64,000 nt of DNA from positions 192,501-256,500 of the forward strand of contig JAMWET010003081.1 of NCBI GenBank assembly GCA_024036415.1, in the 5' to 3' direction. The DNA is from Prochilodus magdalenae. Lineage: Eukaryota; Chordata; Actinopteri; Characiformes; Prochilodontidae. Below are positions 23,363 to 35,002 of the stretch, piece after piece; the stretch's first letter is position 1, and every line of letters begins with the position of its first letter. The notes below the pieces were generated by a model, which saw nothing but the letters and a program-made list of their open reading frames with translations, was not told where the DNA came from and searched no databases. A program made the position numbers and the translations under genes.

Positions 23363-23580
23363 GTTGGTGTAGCTCAGCGGATAACACCACTACCCTCCAG
23401 GGAACCACCCCCACCACATGTGGGAGACTAGGGTTCGATTCCCGGTCTAGGTGACTATGCTGTGCTACACCAATAAGAGTCCTTGGGCAAGACTCCTAAC
23501 ACCACATTGACCTACCTGTAATATGATTACCCTTGTAAGTCGCTATGGATAAGAGCGTCAGCTAAATGCCATAAATGTAA
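23363..23580 (+). repeat. tRNA-derived SINE, second copy
   Basis: Same family and boundaries as 12395-12615: head 'ggttggtgtagctcagcgg', B box 'ggttcgattcc', tail ending 'aaatgccataaatgtaa'. Identity to the first copy is high by eye. Confidence 0.9.
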
Positions 23581-23614
23581 AATTGCCTTATATAAGTTGT
23601 AGAGGTTATCCCTT

Positions 23615-23945
23615 ATTAAGCCATGGGCAACCCCGAACCTGAAATCCACCGGCAATACAGACAGTATGTAGACGGTTGCACCACCTGGGAGCAGGACTTC
23701 GGGCTCCTGCAGATGCCATTATATGAGGACGATGGGGCTGTGTGGTGTGAGTGACGGGACCTATAGATTGAGAAGAGGTGGTACAGTGCAGGGAATGTCT
23801 CGATCCATGTGTGGAAAATGGCTCCAAAGCAGATGTTAATGACTGGCTAAAACTGGCATTTGGGCGTGGCCGAAGACCATAGCGTGAAGGAAGTAGCTGA
23901 ATCGGTAGGGGTATGGAAGCGTACGGTCATAGTGGTCTACCAACA
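23615..23945 (+). mobile_element. Tc1/mariner transposase N-terminal remnant
   Basis: The plus-strand frame around 23860-23945 reads GVAEDHSVKEVAESVGVWKR, a helix-turn-helix DNA-binding segment like those at the start of Tc1 transposases. A better version, GVPKDHSIKEVAESAGVWKR, is on the minus strand at 49596-49865. The copy is truncated by the TA repeat at its right end. Confidence 0.7.
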
Positions 23946-23954
23946 ATATATACA

Positions 23955-23975
23955 GTATGTATGTATGTATGTATG

Positions 23976-24040
<65 letters not shown>
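23955..24040. repeat. (TATG)n/(TA)n microsatellite
   Basis: About five or six TATG units run into roughly 30 TA units. It directly follows the transposase remnant. It is low complexity and noncoding. Confidence 0.97.
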
Positions 24041-24042
<2 letters not shown>

Positions 24043-25468
24043 ATAGACAACAGCCTGAGAATCATATTTTGGCCAAACCTTAAAATCAGTCATAATCAAT
24101 CTAAAACAGATGCAGCTGCTTCTACAGACGTTCTAGAACTGTATGCCAAGGATGTTCACAAGTCTCAAGTCTTTAGCGGAGAGTTTTAGTTGTGTAAAGA
24201 ATTTCATTGGTCAAAAGCAAACCTCTACTAAAAACCTGCCAGCGGTCCAACTAATAAGCCCTCCATCACTGAAAAGCCTTCAGCCTGAAGGACAGGACTT
24301 TGTTTGAAAGGAAAAGGGAAAACAGCTATTGTACTCGTTACCATGCTTGCTATCCAAACTACACGCTAGACGACAGTATCAAGTTGTTTTCACTCACTGC
24401 ACTCATTCACGCATTTACTGCCTTCGTGTAGAGCTTTGTTCTGTCCCTCAGACTCAAAGCCTTGTAATTTCAAGCTGCATCGAAACGTTCGCCACTTGGA
24501 GCTGCATGGCAATGATATAGTCTGGACTGTTTATGGCGAGTTAAGCTAGTTTGGTTTGTGCGTTCTTCCGAATCGTGAGTCTAAGACAAGTCTCAGGTCA
24601 GTCATTGCACAACTCCAGTCCCCGGCTTCTCCTGTAAGCACGAGGTAAGTAATCTGTCAACCGAAGTCCCTCAGACTGAACACCAGCTTTATGTTAGGAG
24701 TGGAGTCAGGCTTGTCTCTAATTTTCCACCCGGACAGGCTACAGCTGCGGCGTGCCGCCCGGGACGTCGCTTGGGAGACTGAAATCTAACTGGCCGATCA
24801 CCAGAGCCCTGCAAATTCCCTGTTTTTGAGGGAGCGTGCTGGACTTCTGTGCTCATGCTTGGCTAACTGACTTGTATGAGCAAGAGTTAAGGCACCACGG
24901 AGCTTGATAAAGGATAAGGAGGAGGTAGAGGCACTGACTGCTAATGCCGCCTGGGCGGATAAGGGCTGAGAGTAGATTTAGGTGTTGTTTCTATCCGCTA
25001 ATGAATGTTTTACTGCGTGCATTGTACTTCAGTGCGTGGGGAGGTGATGTTTCGGAGCTGAGGCGGAACAGCATATGTACTGTAGCGTATGCAAGCGTGG
25101 GACTGAAAGATTCTACAGTCTGAAGGACTTCTGACTAATTAGAATCTCCTGAGTGTCTTATTCATTACTGTAATTATGGGGGAAGGATGCGCTCCTGACA
25201 GACCTGAGGGTTCGGCTGTATTCTACAAGCAGAGCGAATGCAAATAGCGAGGAGAGAACGAGGAGAGGAATGCTAGCTAGATAAAGAAAGAAAGCATGGG
25301 AACTGGGCTGTGGAAAAATAGGTGCCTGCTAGTGCTGGGTGGTGCAGTATTGAATATTGAATATTGATATATTGTCCAATTAAATTATGGTATCTGTGTT
25401 TGTGATGATATTCATTTGGCAAGCTCTGTTTTACCATGCACTGATCAGTTCTGCTGATCATTTGGCTA

Positions 25469-26001
25469 CAGGGGTTGGACAATGAAACTGAAACACCTGG
25501 TTTTAGACCACAGTCATTTATTAGTATGGTGTAGGGCCTCCTTTTGCGGCCAATACAGCGTCAGTTGGTCTTGGGAATGACATATACTGCGTCCTGCACA
25601 GTGGTCAGAGGGATTTTAAGCCATTCTTCTTGCAGGATAGTGGCCAGGTCACTACGTGATGCTGGTGGAGGTTCGTCCTTCTTGGTGGTATGCTGACATT
25701 ACCCTGGATACCGTGGCTCTTGATACATCACAAAGACTTGCTGTCTTGGTCACAGATGCGCCAGCAAGACGTGCACCAACAATCTGTCCTCTTTTGAACT
25801 CTGGTATGTCACCCATAATGCTGTGTGCATTGCAGTATTTTGAGCAGAACTGTGCTCTTACCTGCTAACTGAACCTTCACACTCTGCTCTTACTGGTGCA
25901 ATGTGCAATTAATGAAGATTGGCCACCAGGCTGGTCCGATTTAGCCATGAGACCTCCCACACTAAAATCACAGGTGTTTCAGTTTCATTGTCCAACCCCT
26001 G
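25469..26001 (-). mobile_element. Internally deleted Tc1/mariner element with perfect 31-bp inverted ends
   Basis: The left end 25469-25499 and the right end 25971-26001 are exact reverse complements over 31 bp (CAGGGGTTGGACAATGAAAC and onward). Each end is flanked by TA (25467-25468 and 26002-26003), the Tc1/mariner target duplication. On the minus strand the inside still encodes the helix-turn-helix piece FKRGQIVGARLAGASVTKTA and, after a large deletion, the C-terminal piece EEWLKIPLTTVQD. The catalytic centre is gone, so it could move only with help from another transposase. Confidence 0.93.
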
Positions 26002-27113
26002 TATATTCGTACTATTACAGATTTATTGTCGTTGCTATGGATATGATTAGATATTGTGTCCGGTGTTCCAATACAAATGTATGAAATTCCACAACACATT
26101 TATGGAAGGGCTATTTTCTCTCACAGTCTAGGCTAGAAACCTCCACTTCAGTAGTGCTAACCAACACCAAAATCTCCAGTTGGATCCATATCTCTATTAT
26201 GATTATGCTTTCCCAAAGGAGGTTGATCATATATCATTGGTAGCCTCAAACCTTTATGCCTAAAAACATGGCAAAAATGCCTATTTTGTTTGTCTGTTGA
26301 CAGTATTTCCAGATTTATACACGGAAGGAAATTCAAATCCAAAATTCCCCCAGCAAAAAATCTTGGATTCTAATATATCAGCAACAGGAAACAAGAATTT
26401 GGACTTTATCTTAGTTATCTTAGTTATAGCTTCTCAGATATTGTTCCTGAAATGATGTAGTTCATTGCTTTCATGATGTCATAACAAACCAAATGCATGT
26501 ACACATTTACACCATATTTTAGCCTATGCTAGTTTAGCCCTCCCACTCATGCTATGGTTATAAGCTGTATTTCAACCTGGAGATACAAAACAAGGCAGCC
26601 CATCAGGTCAAAGCTAATTTACATATATCAGTCTTAAAGGCACAGTGATCACCAGGACTGAAGTGAGGTTAGAAAACAGCCATGTAAAAATGAATTATGA
26701 CCGTTTGTGGTATTGGAGTGGACCGTAAGGGAAGATGATAATAAGCTGGAAAGCAGCAGGTGTGAAATAAAAGAACCTCCAATAATATCAGTCAGGAAAG
26801 CATGGTTAACTAGGAGCCTAGGATGACATCATCCAGTATTATAGGTCATCTGCGTTTTATTACCTGACATCAATTCATCTACCCGAAGGTTTTCATCTTG
26901 GTCAGCCCCTGCTACAGTATATATCACCCAACTCTGTTGCCCGTGTAGTCTCCTATGCAAATCCAGAGAGTTCCATGTTTGTCAGTCCCTCACACCCACG
27001 CCGACAGGCATGCTTGCAGGCTTTCTCATTGCTTTCCCCTTGCCAGTCTATCTCTCTTCCTCGCACTGGCTTTAATAGACTCTGCTGTGGAGGCAGCAGA
27101 GCAGTGGGCTCAC

Positions 27114-27238
27114 CTTCTCATAGTACTTGATCTCATATTCGGTGATGACTCCATTGGGTTGCTCTGGTTCTTGCCACGACAGCTGGATACTGTTCTCCTG
27201 CACTCGCTCCTTTATCACGTCACTGACCTGAGATGGAG
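27114..27238 (-). CDS. epha7: epha7 exon: first half of fibronectin type III repeat 2
   Basis: This is the most upstream exon found. Its 125 nt encode [40 protein letters not shown] and K (residues 1-41), with two leading bases completing an Ala from an exon outside the window. The WQEPEQPNG and ITEYEIKYY elements are strands B and C of the FN3 fold. The acceptor AG at 27240-27239 follows a long CT-rich tract and the donor is GTGAGC. The next exon continues DQKD exactly in phase. Confidence 0.97.
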
Positions 27239-27296
27239 CTGAGAGAGAGAGAAAGACGAAGAGAGAGAGAGAGAGGGAGAGAGAGAGAGAGAATAA
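27239..27296 (-). promoter_or_regulatory. epha7: Splice acceptor whose pyrimidine tract is a (CT)n microsatellite
   Basis: Read on the gene's strand, about 55 bases immediately before the acceptor AG of the FN3 exon are almost pure CT repeat, with minor interruptions. The polypyrimidine tract for U2AF binding is therefore a microsatellite that may vary in length between individuals. Confidence 0.85.
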
Positions 27297-27439
27297 GGCA
27301 AGCTATAATAGCTAGGTAAAACATGTAAACACCCAAACGGAACAATCCCAGCGCTTTTGACGGGAATAGTTTGGTGGAAGCATTGAATGCACACTTCATC
27401 AGCCATGTTTGGTGTCTTCTCTTGTTCTACACAAACAAT

Positions 27440-27990
27440 AGAGTTTGAAAATGAATGTAAATAATTGTAAGTCTATCGGAGGAATGAAAAAACGACACAT
27501 AGAGGAGTGTGGGGCAGTATGGCTGTAGACTAGAGCATGGGATCCCCAAATAGGTATGTGCAGTTTGGTGGTTGTCAGGCAAAGGACACAGTAGCCAGTC
27601 ATAGGGTTAAAAATGAACGGGACTCTATTGGAGGAACGAATGATGAATAAACGATAGGAGTGTGGGTCAGTATGGCCGAGTATGGGAACCCTCCCTAAGT
27701 AAGTCTGGTGGCTGTTGGGGAAAGCAAGTGATGGCAAGTATAGTCCACCAATCAAAACTACCCAGCCAATCATGCTCTTGTGACCACTGATGAAGGACCA
27801 GAGGATGACCAACACTGCACTGTGCAGCAGCAGATGAGCTATCATCTCTGACTGTACAGCTACAAGGTGGACCAGCAAGGTAGGAGTGTCTAATAGAGTG
27901 GACAGTGAGTGGACACAGTGTTTGAACACTCCAGCAGCACTGCTGTGCCTGATCCACTCACACCATCACAACTTCAACTCCCAGTCCTCC
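27440..27990. repeat. Dispersed repeat remnant with partial internal duplication
   Basis: A block with 'gtgtgggtcagtatggc' near 27660 resembles 'gtgtggggcagtatggc' near 27510, so the left part is partly duplicated. The right part (27780-27960), with 'ctgatgaaggaccagaggatgacc' and 'cactccagcagcactgctgtgcctg', is a text I recall as highly repeated in fish genomes. Related text recurs at 49910-50100. The family is not identified. The open frame at 27399-27929 on the minus strand shows no domain. Confidence 0.5.
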
Positions 27991-28144
27991 ATCTGGCGCA
28001 ATACCTGGATAGATACTACAAGTCCTCTTTTGTCAAAAGACATGACTTGGATGTTATTGGTTTAAAAAGGTCATGTGACATTCACCCATAAATGTTATGC
28101 ATTCCACCCAAATAGCTGAGTAAAGCCTTATTCATGTGTTAGTT

Positions 28145-28375
28145 GGGTTAGGTTAACACACCACCTCCAGGTCAGTGTCACTGCAGTGCTGAGAATGACC
28201 CATCACCCACATAATAGCTGGTCTGTGGTGGTCCTGACCATTGGGGGCTAACAAAGTATGCAGAGAAACGGATTGCTTGTATGCAGATGGCGGCAGCATG
28301 TGACATACGGCGGTCTAGGAAAACGGACAAATTGTAACCAGCAAACACGTCTTGGCTGATTGACTGCATTTGCTC
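28145..28375. repeat. Dispersed repeat remnant
   Basis: It contains 'gtcagtgtcactgcagtgct' and 'gtggtggtcctgacca', then 'ggggctaacaaagtatgcag', which I remember as parts of one widespread fish repeat and which probably continue the element at 27780-27990. I do not recognise a coding part. Confidence 0.5.
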
Positions 28376-29439
28376 AGTTGAAAATTGTGTTAATTAGATT
28401 TTCCCGCTGAACTATCGCTTTAACACACACACATGCCCCCTCTCGACTCCTCTCAGTAACCCCCCTCCCCCCACCAACTCTGATGAATATTCACATGGCG
28501 GCTCCTAAATGTTTACACCTCATAATGGAAATTTCAATTAGAGAGCAAACAGAGAAAGACGGCCTTATCCCAGCCAGAGGAAAACTGCAACGTCTGCCTT
28601 ATGAATGACAATTAAGTCAAATTAATTCCGGCGACGCGGGGCGGAAGTGCCTCTCTCCTCGTCTGCCTGAGACGACTGAGTCACTCCGAGAGGACGTTTA
28701 CAGCGTCATACCTGAAACCCCGGTGCAGCCGCGCAACCTCTTTCCACAGCTCCAATTAACCGCCTGCACTCAACATCGCCTCTCTGACCATCCTTACCAC
28801 TTTTCTCCTCCGCCCCCCAACCCAACCCCCATTCCAACTGCCTGTTTACCAAGCAGTTATCAGCCACATTTGATTTAATTTCCAACACGGCAACAACCAC
28901 ATCTAACCACACACTATCCAGGATATGATTCAGTGTCAAGATGACCCTTGTGCTCTGAAAACTACATTGCTATTCAAACTGCTGGAAAAAAGGCAGTTGC
29001 TGCAGGTTTGTTTTCGGAAAACCACTTCATGAATTATTCAACCAAACAAACACACAAATAATAAAAACCAATGCTAACTATTATTCATTTCCCACGACAC
29101 TGAAATGGCATCCGTTGGAATGACCTTTGGTTGGCCACCATTAGAGATAGTGTACAGGGATTCAGTGCTACTGGTGATACCAGTAACGAGCTAGGAGAAC
29201 AAGAGTGTGCATTCTCAGGAAGGATTAGCTCACTGGCTGGCAACCCAGGTCCTGGAGATCTGCATACTGTAAATCCAAGCACAGTCTGATTCACCCAGCT
29301 ATGGCACTACTGTTATATAAGTAAAGGCAGCATGTTAGAGTCAGCTTAGGACTCAGTTCAGCAGGCAAGTACATTTCCAGGGTGTGGTTATGCAAATTTA
29401 AGGTTTGAATAATAATTTATTTATTTTGGTTATGAAAGC

Positions 29440-29640
29440 TCAAACATGCCACAAGCACGAGTAACAGCTGTGATTGGATTTGGCATGGATTGGACAAGGT
29501 TCTGGATGTAGGCAACATCAGTGTTCAGCCATTCGTGCACTCTTGAAGAAATTGCACAGTTGGGATTTGGTGGATCTTCTCAATCTATGAGTCCCGTCAC
29601 TTGATCTGCAGGAGCCTGAAATCACCAGAGCTTGGCTGTA
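29440..29640 (-). mobile_element. Short Tc1/mariner remnant
   Basis: It contains 'ctggatgtaggcaacatcagtg' followed by the 'gcacagttgggatttggtgga' block that recurs at 49580-49905 and 52720-52985. It is strongly decayed. Confidence 0.55.
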
Positions 29641-31829
29641 CTGAGACCCCTCCACTAAGCCAACCATGTTAACATGATTGACAGCTCAGTTTCTAGAAAA
29701 TATTGACATATTTAACATATATTTATTAAACAGATATGCCTAATTGGTAGAGTGCCATCTATGCAAGTGACAATTTGTTGAGTAACCCAAAAATGTTAAA
29801 CCACCAGCAAATTATTATCAACCAAATGACCCGCTGTATGTCATTTCATATGCTACACAATGCTGCACATAAAAATATTAAAATGTATTTTTATTATTGA
29901 TCTGAAAAACATACATACTCTCTAATTCATTGGAAAATTAGGAGATTTGAATAGCCAAAAAAGTCCAACCGTCCTTCCCCAATCATGTGAGAACAGTGTT
30001 GACGTCTCCGTGTCATGCCTGCTGACCCATTGAAGGATAAGGAGCTGGGGTCGTGACCTCGTTGGAGCAGGCCTTTTGTACTGCGCTGACCCATTGGTAA
30101 TGGGAGGCTGCGGATTAGGTTCTGATTAGGGCTGCCTGAGCGGCTCCCGGCAATGGAGACGACAGCTAGCGCTTCCAGACCGCCCAAGTCAAACTCTGTT
30201 TTGACATGTCTAATGTAATTCAACTCAAACAGTGTAAGTGCACTAACCCGCACCGGTCGGCCATGCTCTCACGAAACTCTGAGCACACTCTGTCTAGCGG
30301 TACGGCGGGAAGAACTGTTATTCGCTAAACAGTTCAATCCAGCTCAAACGTATTTTTGCAACAGGCCATTGTTACCGAAGGGGCTTTGTGACTAGAGAGT
30401 AATGAGCGCACAACAACGAAGAACGTAATAAGAAAAAGAAGAAGTGAGCCTAATTATTAAGGCAGGCTAGCCAATGGAAAACAATGACTCACGGCAGAGG
30501 GCTATTAGCGGTTATCCCAAAACAGTAAGCATTACTTGGGAATTGCACGTAATTCATGTAATTCATTTGTTGCGATGTAAACACAGTCATTCGGAGGGGT
30601 CTGATGAGAAATGGCTCAACGGCGAGAGACTTGAGCCTCGGATTTCTTGAGGTGGCTTAGGGAGGCATCAACCTCTGTAGACGACCAGTTCATATCTGCG
30701 CCGCATTGAACAATTCCGACTCCTTTTCCCTGGAGCACATCACACCACTCTGAACGACTTAATCGTTTATTTATCCAAACGGTTTTTCGGAATATCAGTG
30801 GGACTCCCGAATGGTGCTTCAGGTTTTGAGCCAATTTGATCCATTTAAACACATAATCCAAGCTGCCACTTTCGGACTGTGCTACCGCCCAAGGCGCCTC
30901 GAGATTGTGTATTTCTTTCACTCGTGGCTTTTTTCCATCTTTCCATCCAAATTCATTGTATGCAGCAAGTGTCAATTACCCACCAGCCCCTATGCTGACG
31001 AGGGGTGTGGTGGTGGTAGTAGGGGGGTGGGGTGAGATGCAATTTAAAATGACATTTGTACAGTTGAGAAGGCGCGTAGCGGAGTAATTGGATATTTTAC
31101 CCCCTTCCCTGTTTGTCTGTCACTTCACTGGCGGCCTGTATGAAAGGCTAAAGGGTCTTTTCCTGAGTGCCTGTCTCTTTACCATAGAGCCAAAGGATGT
31201 AATGGAAGGCCAGGTTATTACTGAAGCGCATGTCCCGGACAGCTCGCACGCAGCACAGACAACCTTCGTGATATTATTCTGGCTCTAATCAAACCTGTTG
31301 GCGGAGGAGCCCAACTTAGCCTCGCCTGCTGCTCTTCAGTGGAGCGCAGTGGCAGCAAAGCATGAAGGATAAGACAAGGGCTACTGGAACCGAACCATGT
31401 GTCTCCTTCACTCTGCTCTAAAAGTGCAGCGGCCTGCATCCAGCGGTCTAAATCCGGGGACGACCATGGAGCAGCTGAAGATATCACCAAGCACGCCCAG
31501 GGCTGGTTTCTTATACAGTACATGCATTGAGCCTTGTGTTGGCCTGACTAAATTGCAGGGCCAATGGCGAATAAGTCTCCATTGGAAATTCTAGGTTTAA
31601 TCTGACTCCGGGAAACTGTCCCGTAGAAGGCATTCAGCCCTAAGACGTTCACATGCACCAACTCAAACCTGTTGGATGTCTGAACTTTATGAATTTCCAG
31701 AACTACTCTCCGATAGAAGGAATTACATTTGGGTCCTCAAGTTCTGTTGGCAGTGGTAGTGGACCTACATGCAATGCTGATAACGGTCCTTGGCATTTGG
31801 CCTTACAATGCTTTGCATGTAATTCTCCA

Positions 31830-32165
31830 CTGTAAATTTACTTTCACGCATCATTTGAACACATGAGCTGCTCTTTACACTGTGTGAACCTTTCTTGACA
31901 AATGGACCAACAGAAATGGCCCAAAATTGCTTGGAGTGAAATCTGCTTCCATTGACTTACATTAGGGGCAGTCGTGGGCTGGAGATTAGGGAACCAGCCT
32001 TGTGACCGGAGGGTCGCCGGTTCGATTCCCTGAACCTACAGTAATGACTGAGATGCCCTTGAGTGTTTCGCTTCACGGATGGGTTAAATGCGGAGACTAA
32101 ATTTCCCCACTGTGGGATTAAAATCTAGATTGAAATTAGGTTTTTGCCGTCTCCTGTATATCACG
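31830..32165 (-). repeat. MITE-like copy split by a SINE
   Basis: The left part has 'gcatcatttgaacacatgag' and 'tccattgacttacatta'. The right part resumes with 'ttaggtttttgccgtctcctg'. Between them lies the SINE at 31964-32135. Put together, the outer pieces match the family consensus in minus orientation. Confidence 0.75.
31964..32135 (+). repeat. V-SINE-like tRNA-derived SINE (shortened copy)
   Basis: The head has 'gggctggagattagggaacc' and the B box 'ggttcgattcc'; the central part 'cccttgag' is followed by 'tttcgcttcacggatgggtt' and the tail 'ccccactgtgggattaaaatc'. Compared with the copy at 53049-53325, about 100 bp of the middle is missing. It is inserted within an older MITE-like copy. 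Confidence 0.8.
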
Positions 32166-32179
32166 CTGAATGACTTGGT

Positions 32180-32670
32180 TTACAACTTAACCATTGAATT
32201 AGTCAAATTCAATGGAGACGAGGTAACACCAAGTCTTCTGGACATGTGAGGGTTGTCAACAAACCATTCAGCTTCGGCGCTGACCACTATGCCTCCATAT
32301 ACGGCCTCCATCAAGACAAAAACGGGACTTGAAGATGACTTGCTGCCATTCTGAGTCACTCCATGGTAGCCTGTCATGACACCATCATAATCCTTTGAGT
32401 TGTTGACGTGGTGTTAAGGGGAGTCACCATAACGGTCTACCTGCAAGTAGTCCTACATCGTGCAGTCGTCTGCCAATGGTGCTAGCACTAACAGGATGAC
32501 TTGTGGAGGCATAACTGCTTGCTGAATGTCTTCAATGGTGGCTGTTGGGTCAGTCAGGTATCACATGTCTCACAATGTCAAACCTACCCACCAAACAGAA
32601 GACCTAACAGTCTGTCCAGCAGGGTCAGCAACCACATAAACAAGCTTCAGGCCCAGGCCGTGTCTTGATC
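32180..32670 (-). mobile_element. Tc1/mariner transposase remnant
   Basis: The minus strand reads WxxHGVTQNGS and related text matching the 1-515 and 6045-6632 copies, followed by decayed coding sequence. The open frame 32180-32377 is a frameshifted shadow of the transposase. Stops and indels make it dead. Confidence 0.6.
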
Positions 32671-34539
32671 TGTATGTGGGATGCTGGGAAGAACGTGTTA
32701 ACATAACTCTTCAGCAAACGATTCCGGGAAAGATGGCATCCCTTCCTCCGTGCAGATATCGTGAGGAGTATTGGGCTCCATCATTACACGGGGGCTCGGC
32801 GGTACCGGGACCCCTCCGCCGAGACCCGGCCAGGGTAATTGTGAATCGAGCGCAGTGACAGCCTTCATATCGACTGAGAGACAGAGGAATGAACACTAAT
32901 ATGCAATGGCATCTCTTGCTGTTGCGCTCGCTCTTGCTCTCTCTCGCTCTCCCCTGTGGTGTATTTAACCAGCACCCTGTAACAGCCATTAATGACATAC
33001 TTAACATCAGAGTGACTCAACCCTCTCTCTCTCTCTCTCTCTGTCTCGTTCTCTTGCTCAGTCTTTTAACACACCGGAGGGGCACCGTGTAGCAGAAAAT
33101 CGCGTAATTGCCCTGCCTGTCTTGCCGACACTGTTGTGGGATGTGGCGCTCTTTTTTGCGTGTGCCGGCTGGCCAATATTAAAGCAGGTATTAGTGACCT
33201 TCCGCAGCCTCCTCGCGCTCGGGCTAATTCGGGCGGAAGCTAGCCTAAATCATATCCTCCATTAGAATACATTAGAGCTACATTATGCATGGGAGGGTTT
33301 TTTTATATCCTCTGCTTTCCCCTCTCATTTCTGTCCTTCTATCTCTCTGCGTATGTGCCTATCTTTGTCACTCTCTCTCTCCTCTCGCTCGCCCACCCTT
33401 CCCTCCAACTACCTTCAGCTCCTATGTAAATAGGAGGGAAATGTCACTTCATTACAAATGCTCCAGCGTACTTCTTCGCTCCTCTCTTCGGCTGGTGGCT
33501 CCTCTTCGGAGGAGGTGTATAGCGGTGTAAGCTCATTTCTTTCCATTAGAAACTTCTTCAAGTCCAGACCGCAAAGCACAGAACCCTCTCTCCCTTCTTA
33601 CCCTTACTAAATATTAAATTACTCGCACGGTAAATCTAGAGACATGGATTCTAATGAGGAAAAACTAGCCATGTAAGTGCTGGATTAGTGCTCTTACGGA
33701 GCCGATCGGGTTTAGCTATGAAGCCAATTATCTCATTTTATTTCAGATTCAGAACTGAAACTTGATCAGAGCCGAAACTGCTGGCGTAGCAATATGCTGC
33801 ATAATAAACACACCGCCCGCTACACCCGCTCAAGTTTCAGATATTTATTACTTGGCTGTAGGCTGGAGTGTCCGGTTTTCATAGTGCTGGCCATCTTTCA
33901 GACGTCTTCTCCGAAAGTATGTTGAGCCCTGGCATGGTATATGAGCTCTATAGAGTTAGAATATCATTGTAAGGATGCTTGCTTTGTTTATTACATTGTA
34001 ATAAGCTTATAATAAGCAGTTAATGATGGATACATTGTTCTGTTAACTCATTATTTTAAGGCAGAGAAGAAAAAGATGAGTAAATACATAACCTATTGAT
34101 GGATTTCGAATTTATTTTAGTTACCTGAAAGTAAATACGTATTTATTACATAGTTATTACATAGTTATTACATAATTATTGTGTTAAATACTTATTACAT
34201 TAATATTACTTTACTCAAAGTATATTTACATTGGATTTACATTCTGGCTTTATATGTTTGAGTCAGCCAACTCATTATTATGATGTCAAACAATGACAAA
34301 AACCAGAAAACGGGTCTTTCTTTCTTTTTACATGGGTAAAAAGAAGCATACATAAGACAGGGCACCCTATCATCACTATCCGGGCTTATTATACATTTCT
34401 TAATAAGGTATGTGCTTGTAAGAGTAAGGAACGTAAATTTAGGCCGGCTGAAGCGACTGTAGGACTTAACGGGTTAAAGAAAAAGAGGAGAGAGTGGGTT
34501 AGAAAGAGAGAAGACTGTGTTCTCTCAGTCAGTAGGGGC

Positions 34540-34800
34540 TCAGTGAGTCAGAAAATAGAGCGAGTGGCCGGCGATGGCCGGCGCTTTGATGAATGTGGAG
34601 GGGAACTGACAGTATTGCTGTGACAATGTTTTCTCTCGCTCGTTTGCTCGGCCCAGTGCGCCGCTGTCCTCCTGCCCCGCGCGGCCCGGCCCGAACGAGC
34701 CTCCTCAGCCACCGTAACTGAGAGCTTTGTCAGCTTCACTTAGAGCCGGAGAGGCCAGGGAGACACTCCCGCCCGGCACGCACATTCACAGAGCAGTCAG
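34540..34800. other. CpG-rich, GC-rich islet in the large intron
   Basis: This piece stands out from its AT-rich surroundings. It holds 'gtggccggcgatggccggcg' and the run around 34660-34700 (gtgcgccgctg, ccccgcgcggcccggcccga) with dense CpG. No exon of epha7 is evident. It could be an intronic promoter or enhancer, or a GC-rich repeat. Confidence 0.45.
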
Positions 34801-35002
34801 GCTGCTAAATAACAGTTTCATTTCTACCAGGGATTCGACCAAGTCGGGCTGATGGCTCAGAACAGCGGCCCATGACTCAAACAAGTGGCTTTCCATGTCT
34901 GACCTCATACCCTAGCAAACCAGTCCATTCAAGTTTAGTCTTGGAAGTTGGTTGCATTTATTGCTTCCCATGAATGGCAAGGTCTGGACTCTAGAATGGT
35001 CA

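Larger units (their letters stand above)
22801..27113 (-). other. epha7: epha7 intron splitting FN3-2
   Basis: This 4313-nt intron has donor GTGAGC at 27113-27108. It contains a SINE (23363-23580), a Tc1 transposase fragment (23615-23945), a TA dinucleotide run (23955-24040) and a short Tc1 element with intact ends (25469-26001). A CT run sits at about 23092-23115. Segments 24050-25460 and 26010-27110 show nothing recognised. Confidence 0.8.
5473..27238 (-). other. epha7: epha7 gene, 3' part (12 coding exons, FN3-2 to stop)
   Basis: Eph receptor tyrosine kinase, a single-pass plasma-membrane receptor for ephrins that guides axons and cell sorting. Exons in transcript order: 27238-27114, 22800-22626, 20101-19993, 16951-16896, 14638-14513, 14046-13861, 13245-13184, 12163-11954, 11650-11501, 7887-7694, 6920-6765, 5587-5473. 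Joined in phase they encode 553 residues: FN3 repeat about 1-97, transmembrane helix about 110-133, juxtamembrane to about 190, kinase about 190-460, SAM about 478-545, tail GVQV 550-553. EphA7 identity rests on the transmembrane and juxtamembrane text, the SAM sequence and the GTGVQV end, compared from memory with mammalian EphA7. Exon sizes 186, 62, 210, 150, 194 and 156 fit the usual Eph layout. The 5' exons are outside the window. Confidence 0.95.

Noticed and set aside
27399..27957. Minus-strand open frames of 176 and 96 residues
   Set aside because: They lie in a dispersed repeat that recurs at 49910-50100, overlap each other in different frames and have no recognisable domain.
30616..30975. 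A 119-residue minus-strand open frame in the upstream intron
   Set aside because: It shows no domain, splice pattern or similarity that I recognise, and its length is not exceptional for 64 kb of DNA. It does not match the missing Eph exons.
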